From: Boswellia sacra
Taxonomy: Eukaryota; Streptophyta; Magnoliopsida; Sapindales; Burseraceae
Direction: 5' to 3'
Assembly: GCA_013180625.2 (NCBI GenBank)
Contig: SNVD02009882.1
Coordinates: forward strand, 357,470-421,469
DNA length: 64,000 nt
Of the stretch, positions 11,171-22,955 are shown in pieces (within the stretch, counting starts at the first letter, position 1; every line of letters starts with the position of its first letter). The notes under the pieces are model-generated. The model saw only the letters and a program-made list of their open reading frames with translations. It had not been told where the DNA came from and ran no database searches. Made by a program: the position numbers and the translations under genes.

Positions 11171-12740
11171 TCATCTACCTTCGCTACGTTTATGTCAGTT
11201 TTCACCATTTTTACACAAACCCATGTTTCAAATCTTCCCAGTCATATCCCATGGACACAAACAACATCAAACAAGCACATAATAACATTCCAAAACTCCA
11301 ATACCACAATCATTAATATCAAAATCCAACCAAAATCCCTAATTTTTACAAATTTCAAAATGTTAAAAATGCAAGGCATTTTCCTCTCTATTCCTTTGAT
11401 TGACATGAATCTAACTGTCATTTTCATTTTAACATCATGAATATATGCTCAAACAATCAAGACAGAAAACAAAAAACAAAGAAAAGTCGAAAACTTACCT
11501 TTTGTGTTGTTTCTTCTCCTCAGGTGGAAATGACCATTCTTGCTTATGTGCAAAGTGTAAGAGATTTGTAGATGCAAATCCTCCGGTTGTGTGGTGATTG
11601 ATTGGAAGCGTTTCAAATTTTTGGGAAAGGTGGAGTGATGGAAGACACGGTTATGGAAGAGGAAGCGGAGAGAATGAAGGAAGTTAATATCCAATGAATT
11701 AGTTGAATATAAAAGGGTATGTAGGTCATTTTATGTTTAAGAGGTCTATGGCATCAAAATTTTGTGGGAGTAGTCTATATTATTCGGTCCCTTAATTTGG
11801 TCTATTTTTTTAATTTCTTCTAAATATTATTATTTATTAAAAAGTAAGTATTTTTAATATTAGTTAATATAAGTTTAATAATATTTATTTTTATACTATA
11901 TTTTGATTATAATATTATAAATTATAATAAAAATAAAAATTTGTAAAGACTTGAGATTATTAAGTCCCATGATTCCACACGAGATTATTTGTCCTATGAA
12001 ATTGATACTATTTGAGTTAAAAATAGTCTAATCTTAATTTTCTCTTAAAAAGCCAAACAAAGAATTGGATAATTAAACCTTAAAATAGTCCAATCCACTC
12101 TTTGTGCCCCTTCCCAAACGAGCCATTGGGGGATACCTGTAGTTAAAGAACTGATCTCTTCTTTGTTTCCACATGGCCAACTTCTTCTGCTAAGATTATC
12201 TTCAACCTTTTGCTTGGGGTACGAAAAATTTGTGCATTCCTTAGAATCAAGCATCTTGAACTCATCAATTATTTTTCACTTTGGAAACCGCACCGCTGTC
12301 ATTAATATCCACCGATGAAGAAATAAGGCCTGATTCGAGTTTACCTACTTTGATACGAGCAAAGAAAGGGTTTTCCACGGATTCTGTCTTGATGTGAGAG
12401 CATGGAAATAAAATATAGACCAGTAACTTTCTTAGATATAATATAAAAAGAACGGTCAGATATATGCATATCATAGTTCCAGCAGAGTCTGTGCTGATGG
12501 TCAGAGGTAATTGGTTATTTGTCCATGGAAATGCTAATGTCAATATGGTCAACCAATTGGATATATACCTGTCCAATTTTGCTGAACGTGAATGCTTGCT
12601 AATTGCAAACTTTGCTCCATGCATTCTTCAATGTTCCATTTTATTAATAGCTGACCTTTCTGTCATTTTTTTTTCTCATGGTTTGACCCAGCTGGTATTT
12701 ATTTAGCTGCCTTCCAAGTGTTTATCCTGCTTATGGCAAA
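11170..12740. other. No gene recognised
   Basis: AT-rich sequence with only short unsupported open frames. The 12000-12130 stretch (GCCAAACAA... and CCCAAACGAGCC) has the look of a MITE end, but no partner or target duplication was found. Confidence 0.5.
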
Positions 12741-15611
12741 CAATTTTGTTAGCATTTAGGCGGCAAGGAAGGAGTTCTGGTGGTTTGGCAGCTTGACACG
12801 GAAGAAGAAATTTTTACCACGAATTGGATCTACACTTTATATTTTTTGTATTCTCCAGATCCTTCACTTTCCTCTGTGGGTAGGATTTATTATTAAAAAA
12901 ATTGTAAGGTTGTTATTGCATTTGTTTTGTCGGCTGGCATAAAACTTGTATTTTGGCTGTTATTACTGAAATAAGGGTCTTCAGATAGCTTGTGCAGATA
13001 ATTAAATTCATCTACTAAAAATGCCTCTGATGGACATTTTAAAGACCATTTCAAGAATTAAGGTTTGTTTCTGATCAGCACGCCTGCACTTATCATGAGA
13101 AAGTGTAATGTGGTTGTTTTTCTAACTTGGACAATGAAAATTCAGCAAGAAGCCAATTTGACTAGCGGGAAACTTTACAGAGGTGTTGATTCGTGGAAAA
13201 CATGGACAAATTCTGTATAAATATTTTTCTTATGTATAAATAAGTTTTTTTGATAGTAGTCATGATTTGGTTGTGTTCACATTTTTACCATGTTATTGAT
13301 GCTCTGATTATGCAACTCTTTCTTTTCTGACAGCCCTTATTTTGTAATGCTTCTGGTATTATTATACATTTTTCCGCCTTGTTGACTGCTGAAGAGTATT
13401 AAGGCTTAAGTAGTGGGGTTGCCTTTGATCACAGTGTAGGCTTGGCTGCTTTATGCGCTCAAAATTATTGTATCCAGTTTTACAGTCTATTGGATGACCG
13501 TGGTATTTCCGAGGTGAATATCTTTAGTTGACAACATGATTTTGAAATGATATTACCGGCATGATAACTTTAATTTTATAATGAAATGTTCACGTGTATG
13601 AATTCCATGTCTGTATAAATAGCAATGAGTTTTGAAGGTTTCTAAATATGCCTTTCATGTTCAAGTCTGTGAGAGAAACTACCAACCTGGAGATGATGTA
13701 ATGGTAAATAATTGCTATTTTTTTTTGTTGATCTTTATCATATTGCTGGGATTTTGCTATACCATTTATTTTGGGACATTTGATTACTGATATCTTTGAT
13801 CTTTTAATATCATGGATACGGCTAGTTCTGACTTTAGTGGCTCTTTCCCAAGATGGCTTTATGATGACTACTGCAGAACTAAAGCTTGCTGAAGACGGTA
13901 TTGGGGGGTCTTGTTTATCTGAAGTTTTGGGTATCTGGATCTCAAAATAAAGAATTCAGCTTGTCAACCATTATTTATGAACCTCATAGGTCTGGCCTTG
14001 GCTTAATTACTGAAACAAAATGAGAAGTATATAATATTTTTCTACATTTCTTATATCTATAAAAGGACACTAATTCATAAGCATTGTCAAAGTCAAGTTC
14101 GTTATTTTCTGGTGACAATGATTACTGTCTTGCTTTTATTTATTTTATTTTGAGGTGGAATATAGTGGTTAGAAACTTACAGCTGTGATGAATGACATAT
14201 ATTTGTTATCGTATAGGGATGCTGGAATTTCTGCTATTGCCTTTCATGCTACCTGTTGTGTTGCTGTCAGCTCATCTTATGGTGAGTATTTCAAGGTGAT
14301 CTTTCAATGATGGTAATTCTAATCATTAGTTGTCAGTTTACTCTGAGAATTTACATTTTCTTTCTTATGTGTTAGGTTTGGGTTTTCAGTGATGAATTAG
14401 AGCAGAAAGATTCTATGCCACAAGATTCTGGCTGGAGTTGCCAAGCTGTTGGCTCATATAAGTATGTCTCTGCTTCATTTTCTCCTTGGGACTCTATTTT
14501 TGGCGCCAGAATGTGGAATACATAGCATTTACGTGACAAAAATAAATAAATAAATAAACAATGCTAAGGCAAAGAGATTGAAAAACATTTTGTGAAGGAA
14601 CCTTAATTTTTTGTTTTTTTTCCTTTAATACCATGTTAATTAAATTAAGTTGCTTTGTAGTTTCATTTTTTCTTTTTTTGGGTAAAAAATAAAAAACTAA
14701 ACACACTTCACCGTGTAGGAAAAGGCAATGACTGCGGCTGCATTTGCTGCCCATGGTTCTGTTCTTGCTGTTGCAGCAGAAACCATAATTACATTGTGGG
14801 ACCCAGATGAGAATCTCCTTGTTGCTGTTATTGGAGAGACTCTTGCCATAATTCTCGAAACTATGATGTGTACAAAAATATAATGTATGAACAGTGGTAA
14901 TGACATGTGGAAATGTTTCTGTCTTTGTCACTTGCCTCTAGGCTGGTGATTAAAACCTGGTTGTCAGGGAGACAATAAGCCAGGATATTTTTTTAAAAAA
15001 AATTAATAGAAAAAAAAGAAATAAATCATATGACAAGTGTTTTACCTAATCAAAAAGTAGAAAACCAGTTTATGCGCTTATGCAAATTGCTAGGAAATGG
15101 AGCAGATTGAGAAATTGGTTCTGTTTAGTGTACTTGTCAATGCTAGTAAGATTAGTTGGCATTCTAAATCTGTGTTTGGTTTACCTTCTGAATTGTGTGA
15201 TGGAGTATCAAATCTTTGTATATTTAATGGGCAACTAATGAGTTGGGATTTGGGACTAAAGATAGAGAAATAACTACTTGGAAGTGCAAGCACAAAGGAG
15301 ATAGAAAAGGGGGAAGGGTTGCCATTTGGAAATTTGTTTTACCATACAGGAACTAGTTTAGCCAATTTGACATGTAGGTAAATAATGCGGTTTAAGACTC
15401 TGGCTATTTCATTCAGGAATGAATTGGTCTCTCTCTCTCTTTCTCTCACTCTCTCTCTATGTTACACTAAGGTTGGTAGACCCTTCTTTTCTAATTTAAT
15501 TATATTATGCAATTCCATTCGGCCATTTATGGCCCTGTCATTTGTTGGGAAGTCTGAGCATCTCGTGGCTACATCTCAGGGTTCTAGGCCTCAGCTCTCT
15601 GTCTGGAGTGT
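12740..15611 (+). pseudogene. WDR75/NAN1 (UTP17)-like WD-repeat protein pseudogene, 5' part
   Basis: WDR75/Nan1 is a nucleolar WD-repeat subunit of the t-UTP part of the small-subunit processome, needed for pre-rRNA transcription and processing. Spaced exon-like blocks match the middle of the plant protein in order: GGKEGVLVVWQLDT (12753), HLLKMPLMDILK (12999-13060), GLAALCAQNYCIQFYSLLDD (13440-13500), VQVCERNYQPGDDVM (13655-13700), TLVALSQDGFMMTTAELKL (13829-13890), AGISAIAFH (14221), FSDELEQKDSMPQDSGWSCQ (14378-14455), KAMTAAAFAAHGSVLAVAAE (14721-14790), ITLWDPDENLLVAVIGETL and SQGSRPQLSVWSV (15577-15611). The gene is dead: indels break the frame after WQLDT and around 13900, stops interrupt blocks at 12992 and 13402, and the N-terminal third is absent. 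It is then split by the Ty3 element at 15612. Residue matches are from memory of the family. Confidence 0.85.
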
Positions 15612-15902
15612 ATTCAATTGTAGAAATTTTGTATTGAGTAGGAGAAAATAGTTTTTTACAGTGTTTTGCTAGGCATTCGAGAGGCCTAGCTCTCTCCCAA
15701 TGAAAGAAAACAACTGATTTACAATACTGACACTTCCCCTCCTTGGTTCCTCTTTATTCTAGTGTCCCCGTAACAGAATTTTAACAAACTCACTTTCTCT
15801 CTCTTACTTTTTGGTAACTGCCTGATTTCTCATTTCCCAAAGTATAACTAATTCCCTCTCTTAGCCCGCCTAGTGTATGTGAACCTAATGGGTGGTCTAT
15901 CA
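15612..15902 (-). repeat. 3' LTR (element sense) of the young Ty3 chromovirus
   Basis: 291 bp; on the minus strand it begins TGATAGACCACCC and carries the last codons of pol (15848-15902). It matches the LTR at 20506-20795 except for one extra C in GGTTCCTCTTT. Confidence 0.93.
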
Positions 15903-18900
15903 ATACCCCCTGCCCCAAAATTCACCTTGTCCTCAAGGTGAAAATCTGGAAATTGATTCTTAATAAGCTCATAAGGTTCCCAAGTAGCTTCAAAATCCGG
16001 AAGGTCTTTCCACCGGACCAAGACTTCCAAAGCATGAGAATCATCTAACTTCCCAGGCCGCACTCCTATCACTGCTTCTGGTTCCAACAAGAATTCCAAC
16101 TCAGCAGTCAATTGTGGAGGAAGTTGGGTTGCTACTGCAGTAGTACCAAGAGCTCTGCGAAGCTGAGAAACATGGAACACAGGGTGAATAGAAGCTGTCT
16201 CAGGAAGTTTGAGCTTGTATGCCACCTTGCCCACTTTAGCTAATACCTCATAAGGTCCATAAAACCGAGGAGCTAGTTTAGCATTGCGATGTGAGGCTAA
16301 AGATGTCTGTCTATAGGGGCGTAACTTGAGATACACCTTTTCTCCGACCTCAAACTGCACATCGCAGCGGTGTTTATCCGCTGAAGCTTTCATCTTTTGT
16401 TGGGCTCGATCAAGCTGCATTTTCAGTTCATCCAACATAACATTTCGCTCTTGAAGATGCTGGTCTATAGAAGAGATGACTGTTCCATCAGATTCGTAAC
16501 GTAACAAAGGAGGAGGATCTCGACCATAGAGGATGCGAAAAGGGGTCATCTTGGTGGCTGTATGAAAAGAGGTGTTGTACCAATATTCTGCCCAAGGCAG
16601 CCAATGAGCCCATTTCCGCGGCTTAGAATTAGCGAAACAACGCAGATAAGTTTCCACACAACGATTGACCACTTCTGTTTGTCCATCCGTTTGTGGATGG
16701 TACGCTGTACTCCGTTTCAGCTTTGTTCCTTGCAATCTGAATAGTTTTTCCCAGAAAGTACTCATAAAAATTTTGTCTCGATCCGAAACGATCGACTTAG
16801 GAATGCCATGGAGACGTACTACTTCCCGAAAGAATAACACAGCCACCGATTGTGCAGTGAATGGATGCTTTAAGCCAATAAAGTGACCATACTTATTCAA
16901 TCTGTCTACCACCACTAAAATAGTGTCTACACCCTCAGATTTAGGTAGACCCTCCACAAAATCCATTGTCAAGTCATCCCAAACTTGGTCTGGAATTGGG
17001 AGAGGCTGCAATAACCCGGCTGGAGACAATGCCAAATACTTGTTCTGTTGGCATGTAGAACAGTTGGCTGTATACGTTTGAATGTCTCTCTTCATGCCTT
17101 CCTAATATAAATTGGATGTGATCCTCCTGTAGGTTTTCAGAAAACCCGAATGCCCTCCTATATAGCTGTCATAGAACTCATGTAATACCAAGGGAATTAG
17201 GGAAGAACCCTTAGGCAGCACCAAACGATTTTTAAAGAGAAGGTGACCTTGCACCAAGGAATAACCAGGCCTGGAAATCGGATTCTGCTGTAAGGCAGTC
17301 ACAATCTGTGTTAATTTGGGGTCTGAAGCCACTTGAGTTTTAAGGTCTTCCAATTGAAGCACTTGAGGCACTGTCAAAGCCATTATAGAGGGAGGAAATT
17401 CTTTCCGAGATAAGGCATCAGCAGCCTTATTTTCAAGGCCTGGACGATAGACAATCTCAAAATCATATCCCATTAGCTTAGTAAGCCATCTTTGGTACTC
17501 CATACACACCATTCTTTGATCCAACAGAAACCTCAAACTTTTTTGATCTGTCCTAATGATAAATTTTCTGCCCAGCAGATAATGCCTCCACTTTTGCACT
17601 GCAAATACTATAGCCATAAGCTCACGTTCATAGATAGACTTGAATTGAGCCCTTTGTGGTAACACTTGACTGTAATAAGCAATAGGACGTTGCTGTTGCA
17701 TCAAAACAGCCCCCAATCCATGGCCTGAAGCATCTGTCTCCACTATGAATGGCTGTGAAAAGTCAGGTAATGCAAGGACCGGAACTGTGGTCATAGCTTG
17801 CTTAAGCTTGCAAAATGCTATTTCAGCCTCCTCATCCCATGAGAAGCAGTCTTTCTTTAGCCTATCAGTCAAAGGTTTGGCTATGGTTCCATATCCTTGA
17901 ACAAAGCATCGATAATACCCGGTAAGCCCCAAAAATCCACGTAATTCCTTGAGTGATTTCGGACTCGGCCATTGTAACATAGCTTCTACCTTAGACCTAT
18001 CAGCTGCTACACCATCACTGGAAATAATGTGGCCAAGGTACTCCAATTTGCATTGGCCGAATATACATTTCTTTTCATTGGCAAACAGTTTGTTTGCAGC
18101 CAACACCTCCAATACACTCCTCAAATGTGCTTTGTGCTCCTCCATGGATTGACTGTATACAAAAATATCATCAAAAAATACTAAGACAAACTTCCGTAGA
18201 TACTCCTTGAAAATTTCATTCATTAAAGCCTGAAAAGTGGCAGGGGCATTAGTCAGCCCAAAAGGGATGACTAAAAACTCATAGTGGCCCTCATGTGTCC
18301 GAAATGCTGTTTTTGGAACATCTTCTGGTCTCACACGAATCTGATGATATCCAGACTTCAAATCCAATTTGGAAAACAGTTGTGCCCCATGCAATTCATC
18401 AAGCAATTCATCAATTGCAGGGATAGGAAATTTATCCGGAACAGTGACCTTGTTGAGAGCTCGGTAATCAACACAGAATCTCCAACTCCCATCTTTTTTT
18501 TTAACTAGTAGAACAGGGCTGGAAAAAGGACTGCAGCTTGGTTGAATTATCCCTGCTGCCAACATTTCTCTGACCAATTTTTCAATTTCATTTTTTTGAA
18601 TGTGGGGGTATCTATAGGGTCGTTCACTCACAGGAGAGGTGTTAGGTTGCAGAGTAATAGCATGGTCTCTAGCTCTATGGGGGGGCATTTCTCCAGACCA
18701 TTGGAAAACATGGTTATACTGCTGTAACACCTCAGAAATTGGGTCAGGTATAGCCTTTTGGAAGGGTTCAGTTTCTATGTTCAAGGCTGCCAACTCCAGT
18801 AATACCCCTTCTCCTTGTCCTTTAAGAGCTTTCATCAAAGTTTTAAGAGAAACCAGTGACTTACTCAAGCACGAGTCTCCTTGCAATGTAACTTTTACAC

Positions 18901-20461
18901 CTCCTATACTAAACACCATGATGAGGGCTTTCCAATTCACCTGCATATTTCCCAAAGTTGCTAACCATTGCATCCCCAGGATCACATCTGAGCTTCCTAA
19001 TTGCAAAGGCAAAAAATCCTCTACAATTTCAACATTCTGTAATGATAATACAACCCCTTTACAGATTCCTTCCCCTTTTACTGTCATCCCCGTCCCCATC
19101 AATACCCCATAGCTACTGGTATCCACTCTAGGAATGCCCAGCTGCCTCACCAAATCCACCGAAATAAAATTATGGGTTGCACCACAGTCGATCAATACAA
19201 TTATCTCGTGATTAGAAATCCTACCTCTGATCTTCATAGTATGAGGTGAAGTTAGTCCTACCACCGAATTGATTGAAAGCTCCACCGTGTCCCCAATTCC
19301 TGTATCCTCTGTGAACTCAGCTTCAGTATTCCTTCCATCCTCATTCCACAGCTCTGTGTCATCACTGATAATTAGGACTTGGAGCTCCTTATTTCTGCAT
19401 CTGTGGCCTGGAGAGTATTTTTCATCACAACGGTAGCACAACCCTTTTTCTCTTTTCTGTTGCAATTCTGAATCAGACATTCGCTTGAAAGAAGAGTCAG
19501 AATTGAGTACTGGAGTTCGTTGCACTGGTAAAGGGCTTCTGTTAAACGGAGGAATGGTAATTCTCGCGTTAGAAGCCATGGAGTTGGGCGGGCTTTTGTG
19601 GAAAGCCGGAATGGAATTGCCTTTGGCCTGTTTCAGCAGCTGGTTTCGGTCCTCCACCCTCTGGGCCAAGTCCATAAGCCGGCCCAGTCCACTAGGCTGT
19701 ATCATGCAAACTTCAGCCCTGATTTCTGGCTTCAGGCCATTAACGAAACTTCCTTCCAGTACCGAATCGGAGACGTCGACCAGAGGAGCGGCCAATACCT
19801 CGAACTGGCGCCGATAATCTCTCACTGTTCCAACTTGCCGGAGTGCCAGGAACTGTTCACAAATCGTTCCCTCTTGAGATGAACGGAATCGATTCAACAT
19901 CAATTTCTTTAACTCCTCCCAATCTCGAACCGGTCGACGCCGATCTTCCCATTGAAACCACGCCAACGCTTCCCCTTCCAAACAGAGCACTGCCGCTTCC
20001 ATTTTCTCCGTCGGATTTAGGCGATTTAGGCTGAAATATCTTTCCACCCTAAAAATCCATCCATCTGGGTCAACTCCGTCAAAAACTGGCATCTCCAATC
20101 GCCTCATCCGGCCATCGAACCCCCATCCAGCCTTGTGGCTGTTGTCGCTGCTACCCTCCCCTTTCTCCTGTGTTATATGCGACTTTCCCATGGTGAAGAT
20201 GGAAGGCCCTTCTGGAGTTCGAGAAGGCTCGGCAGTGGTGTTTGATCCCAAGGGGGATCCCTCCAATTGCTGCACCAATCGATCCACCTTGTTTAAGACT
20301 GTCAACTTCTCAAGGATCACAGCTAAGCTCTTCTCCAGAACCGGAAGTCGTTGAAGATCATCCTTCACTGATTCCAATTCTTTTTTAAGTTCGCCATGTA
20401 CGAGTTCCACCCTCTCCTCTACAGAATCCAGACGAGCAGTAGATGTATTTTTCCCAGCCAT
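15848..20461 (-). pseudogene. Ty3 chromovirus gag-pol polyprotein, one amber codon
   Basis: Starts at ATG 20461 (MAGKNTSTARL), just inside the primer site, and runs 1538 codons to a stop at 15848. A TAG at about 17108-17110 interrupts the frame after residue 1119 where relatives carry Trp; the frame is otherwise open on both sides. Domains by residue: coiled N-terminus 10-65; gag domain about 124-230; CCHC-like knuckle CYRCDEKYSPGHRC (342-355); aspartic protease LIDCGATHNF (423-432), in which the usual DSG/DTG is DCG; reverse transcriptase about 645-820 with palm motif FFDD (762-765); RNase H about 900-1015 with Asp in VETDASG; integrase HHCC spanning the amber; DDE core with MDFVEGL, SDRDKIF and TDGQTEVVN; C-terminal chromodomain EVLVRWKDLPDFEATWEPYE. 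The chromodomain marks a chromovirus; Tekay-like placement is only a guess. The amber should end translation before integrase. Confidence 0.95.
15903..15930 (-). other. Polypurine tract
   Basis: On the minus strand GGGGCAGGGGGTAT directly precedes the LTR start TGATAGACC, which is where plus-strand DNA synthesis would be primed. Confidence 0.85.
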
Positions 20462-20473
20462 GCCCAGGTAAGT

Positions 20474-20485
20474 GCTCTGATACCA
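20474..20485 (-). other. Primer-binding site (initiator tRNA-Met type)
   Basis: On the minus strand the sequence reads TGGTATCAGAGC, the classic complement of the plant initiator tRNA-Met 3' end. It lies about 20 bp inside the LTR edge, a little farther than usual. Confidence 0.88.
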
Positions 20486-20505
20486 CTTTGATAAGATCCT
20501 TAAGA

Positions 20506-20795
20506 ATTCAATTGTAGAAATTTTGTATTGAGTAGGAGAAAATAGTTTTTTACAGTGTTTTGCTAGGCATTCGAGAGGCCTAGCTCTCTCCCAATGAAAG
20601 AAAACAACTGATTTACAATACTGACACTTCCCCTCCTTGGTTCTCTTTATTCTAGTGTCCCCGTAACAGAATTTTAACAAACTCACTTTCTCTCTCTTAC
20701 TTTTTGGTAACTGCCTGATTTCTCATTTCCCAAAGTATAACTAATTCCCTCTCTTAGCCCGCCTAGTGTATGTGAACCTAATGGGTGGTCTATCA
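20506..20795 (-). repeat. 5' LTR (element sense) of the young Ty3 chromovirus
   Basis: 290 bp, same sequence as 15612-15902 minus one base. It would contain the promoter and the transcript start; no further control site is evident. Confidence 0.93.
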
Positions 20796-21465
20796 TGTGT
20801 CAAAGCTGTTGTTATGTCGGTCATAGTTAGACTCCAGTTATCTTCATGCTGAAAATCTCTGAGTAGTTGATTTTGGTTGTAGGTTTAAATTTAACTGCTT
20901 GTCTTTACTACAATGCATTATGGATATAGATATATGAGTGTGATTTATCATATGATGCTTGTATTTTCGGTTTGACTAAGATAAACCTTCATGCTGGCCA
21001 AAGAGAGTGAATTTGATTGTTTTGAGAAAAGGTTTATCATTAGGTGCATTTCCATATTGCGCGTGTCCGAAAATTTAATTTTCGTAATTAAGAAAAAAAA
21101 GGTAATTAAGATAAAATATGAGATTTTTTTGTAGCAGTACTAATTAATGGTTGAGCTTCCATCTTCAGTGTATCTGATTATGATTGACTTCGAAAATGCA
21201 GATTACTTTTGCTTGTTGGAACATTTATATCTTTTTTATTGTTCATTTCTCTTGTTCTTTGGGGTATTGACTGAGAGTGATGTAAACATGATGCAGCTGT
21301 GGCCTGTGCAGTAGATTTTTCATCTTTTCTAGTTCTTGCCCTTCTTCCTGGATCATCTAAAAGCAAGGTGTCAAATGAAGCAACCTTTCATTGTAGAGAC
21401 GGTGTAATCTTACTTTAAAATGCTACAGATCCTGTTTCTGTGGCCACCTGGTCCGTGAGTGGAAA
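20796..21465 (+). pseudogene. WDR75/NAN1-like pseudogene, 3' part
   Basis: Resumes the WD-repeat pseudogene on the right of the Ty3 insertion. GTGTCAAAG at 20797 completes the VWSV-SK junction cut at 15611. Further exon-like blocks are AVACAVDFSSFLVLALLPGS (21296-21355) and NEATFHCRDGVILL (21377-21418), then a TAA, then NATDPVSVATWSVSGK (21419-21466) before a GT. The stop replaces what is probably a Phe or Gln codon. I cannot recognise the C-terminal exons between 21470 and 22800; 22630-22730 has an open stretch but no clear match. Confidence 0.8.
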
Positions 21466-21469
21466 GGTA

Positions 21470-22845
21470 CATGTGTATGTACCCAGCCGATTATAAACAA
21501 GTTTTATGATTGTTTATTTAATTATTTAAGCATTTGCTGTAGCCCTTTTATTCTATTTACATTTATGATTCTTTTTCATTGAATATTTGGTAAACCTTAC
21601 ATTCGTTCATCAATTCGTCCCTAAGTTGTACAGAAAATTGATTATATTATCACATAGGCATAAACTTTTGTGGTAGTTGTTTCTATATTGTAATGGTACG
21701 ATGTTTTATTACCTGACGATCCATAAGTGAAAAGGATACTGTCACCCGTTAAAATTTAAAAGAGGGAAGTTAAAAAAGACTTTTTTTACATTAGAAATTA
21801 GAGATTATAGTAGGTTATAGAATCATTGATCTTTCATTGCTAAATTTATTTGTTGGCTGAGGAAGCTTCTTCAAGTTAAGTTGATGATGATGACCTGTGA
21901 ATATTTGATAGAAGAACATGTGGAGTACGTCAACATATTTTAGTGAAAAGCCTTTGTGGCAATGGAGGTTATGAATTTATTGACCACACTGAATGTAATT
22001 TAGTGTAAATCAGCATATGTACTAATAGAAATGCTAGAATCAAGATGGGCAAGTTGAGAGCTGGAATATCCTTGTAATTCTTTAGACAAACAGTTACGGA
22101 GAAGCTATTGTAGCAGTGGGTTTGGTTTGATAATCTGCTTTAGAAAATTGTGTAGCTGCAAGACCAGTTGTGCCTCTTATCTCCCATATTTGGCTAACAA
22201 ATCAAGCGGACTAGTTAAATAAAAGAAGATTATAATGACGACAGGATTATTTGGATTCTTGGAGTCGAGGCATCCTTAATGGAGGCATTTTGGTGTCTCT
22301 AAGGCGTGTATATTAGCCCAAAGGTTGAGCCTAGTGTTAAGAAGCATACTATCATCGAGGCCAAGGTTTTAAATCCCTTTGGGCCCATTTTCTTGCGAAC
22401 TTATATTTCACAAATTTTTTTGGCAATCAAACTTGTAATGCGTAACTCAATAAACAACGGGAAGGTCAGAGAATTTTAGGTATTAAAAAAGAAGAAAACA
22501 GAAGAATAAAACATAAAAAACGAAATTAAGTGTAACACGTATATTTTCTTCCTTAGCAGGATGTGTGCGTTCATGATATAATGCTTTTGTAAGTCTGTTG
22601 TGCTACCTAATAAATTGGATCAAGGTTGGATTCCGATCCCTAGTTATGCAGGCCGGAGGAATTACTCTTGCTTTTCTTCAAGTAAAGCCACCTTTGATGC
22701 CAGCGAATCTTTCAGATGGAAAGCCATCTCAAAGCATTGCTTGCATACATGAATTGTGATCATGAGTATGTCCTCGTTGATCCATATGGCAAAGAAACAA
22801 ACTAATAAATAAATTAAACTAATACCAAACTTCCAATGGTTTGAC
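21470..22845. other. No gene recognised downstream of the WD-repeat pseudogene
   Basis: AT-rich sequence with scattered stops in all frames. It may hold decayed 3' exons of the pseudogene, but no block could be matched with confidence. Confidence 0.45.
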
Positions 22846-22955
22846 TCCCTTTGGGGTTTTTTGTGGTTGTTGGGGGGTGTGGGGTGGATGGTGGCTGGGG
22901 GTGGTGTTGGGTTGTTGTGGGGTGGGGTTGTGGCGGTGTTTGAGGTGGTTCAGAG
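22846..22955. repeat. G/T-rich low-complexity tract
   Basis: About 105 bp of runs such as GGGGGGTGTGGGGTGG and GTGGGGTGGGGTTG on the plus strand. Several closely spaced G-runs could form a G-quadruplex. No coding role seen. Confidence 0.7.

Larger units (their letters stand above)
15612..20795 (-). mobile_element. Young Ty3/gypsy chromovirus with near-identical LTRs
   Basis: A complete LTR retrotransposon in minus orientation. The 5' LTR (in element sense) is at 20506-20795 and the 3' LTR at 15612-15902. By eye they differ by a single inserted C near 15749. A primer-binding site for initiator tRNA-Met and a polypurine tract are in the expected places. The interior is one long gag-pol frame with a single nonsense codon. 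The flanks AGTGT (15607-15611) and TGTGT (20796-20800) fit a 5-bp target duplication with one mismatch, and joining the flanks restores the WD-repeat host sequence. LTR boundaries may instead be the TG...CA ends at 15619 and 20513, because ATTCAAT is also shared outside those points. Confidence 0.95.

Noticed and set aside
14494..14931. 145-codon minus-strand open frame
   Set aside because: It runs antisense to exon blocks of the WD-repeat pseudogene and has no recognisable domain.
16562..20354. Several plus-strand open frames of 60-157 codons
   Set aside because: They are shadows of the minus-strand Ty3 gag-pol frame.
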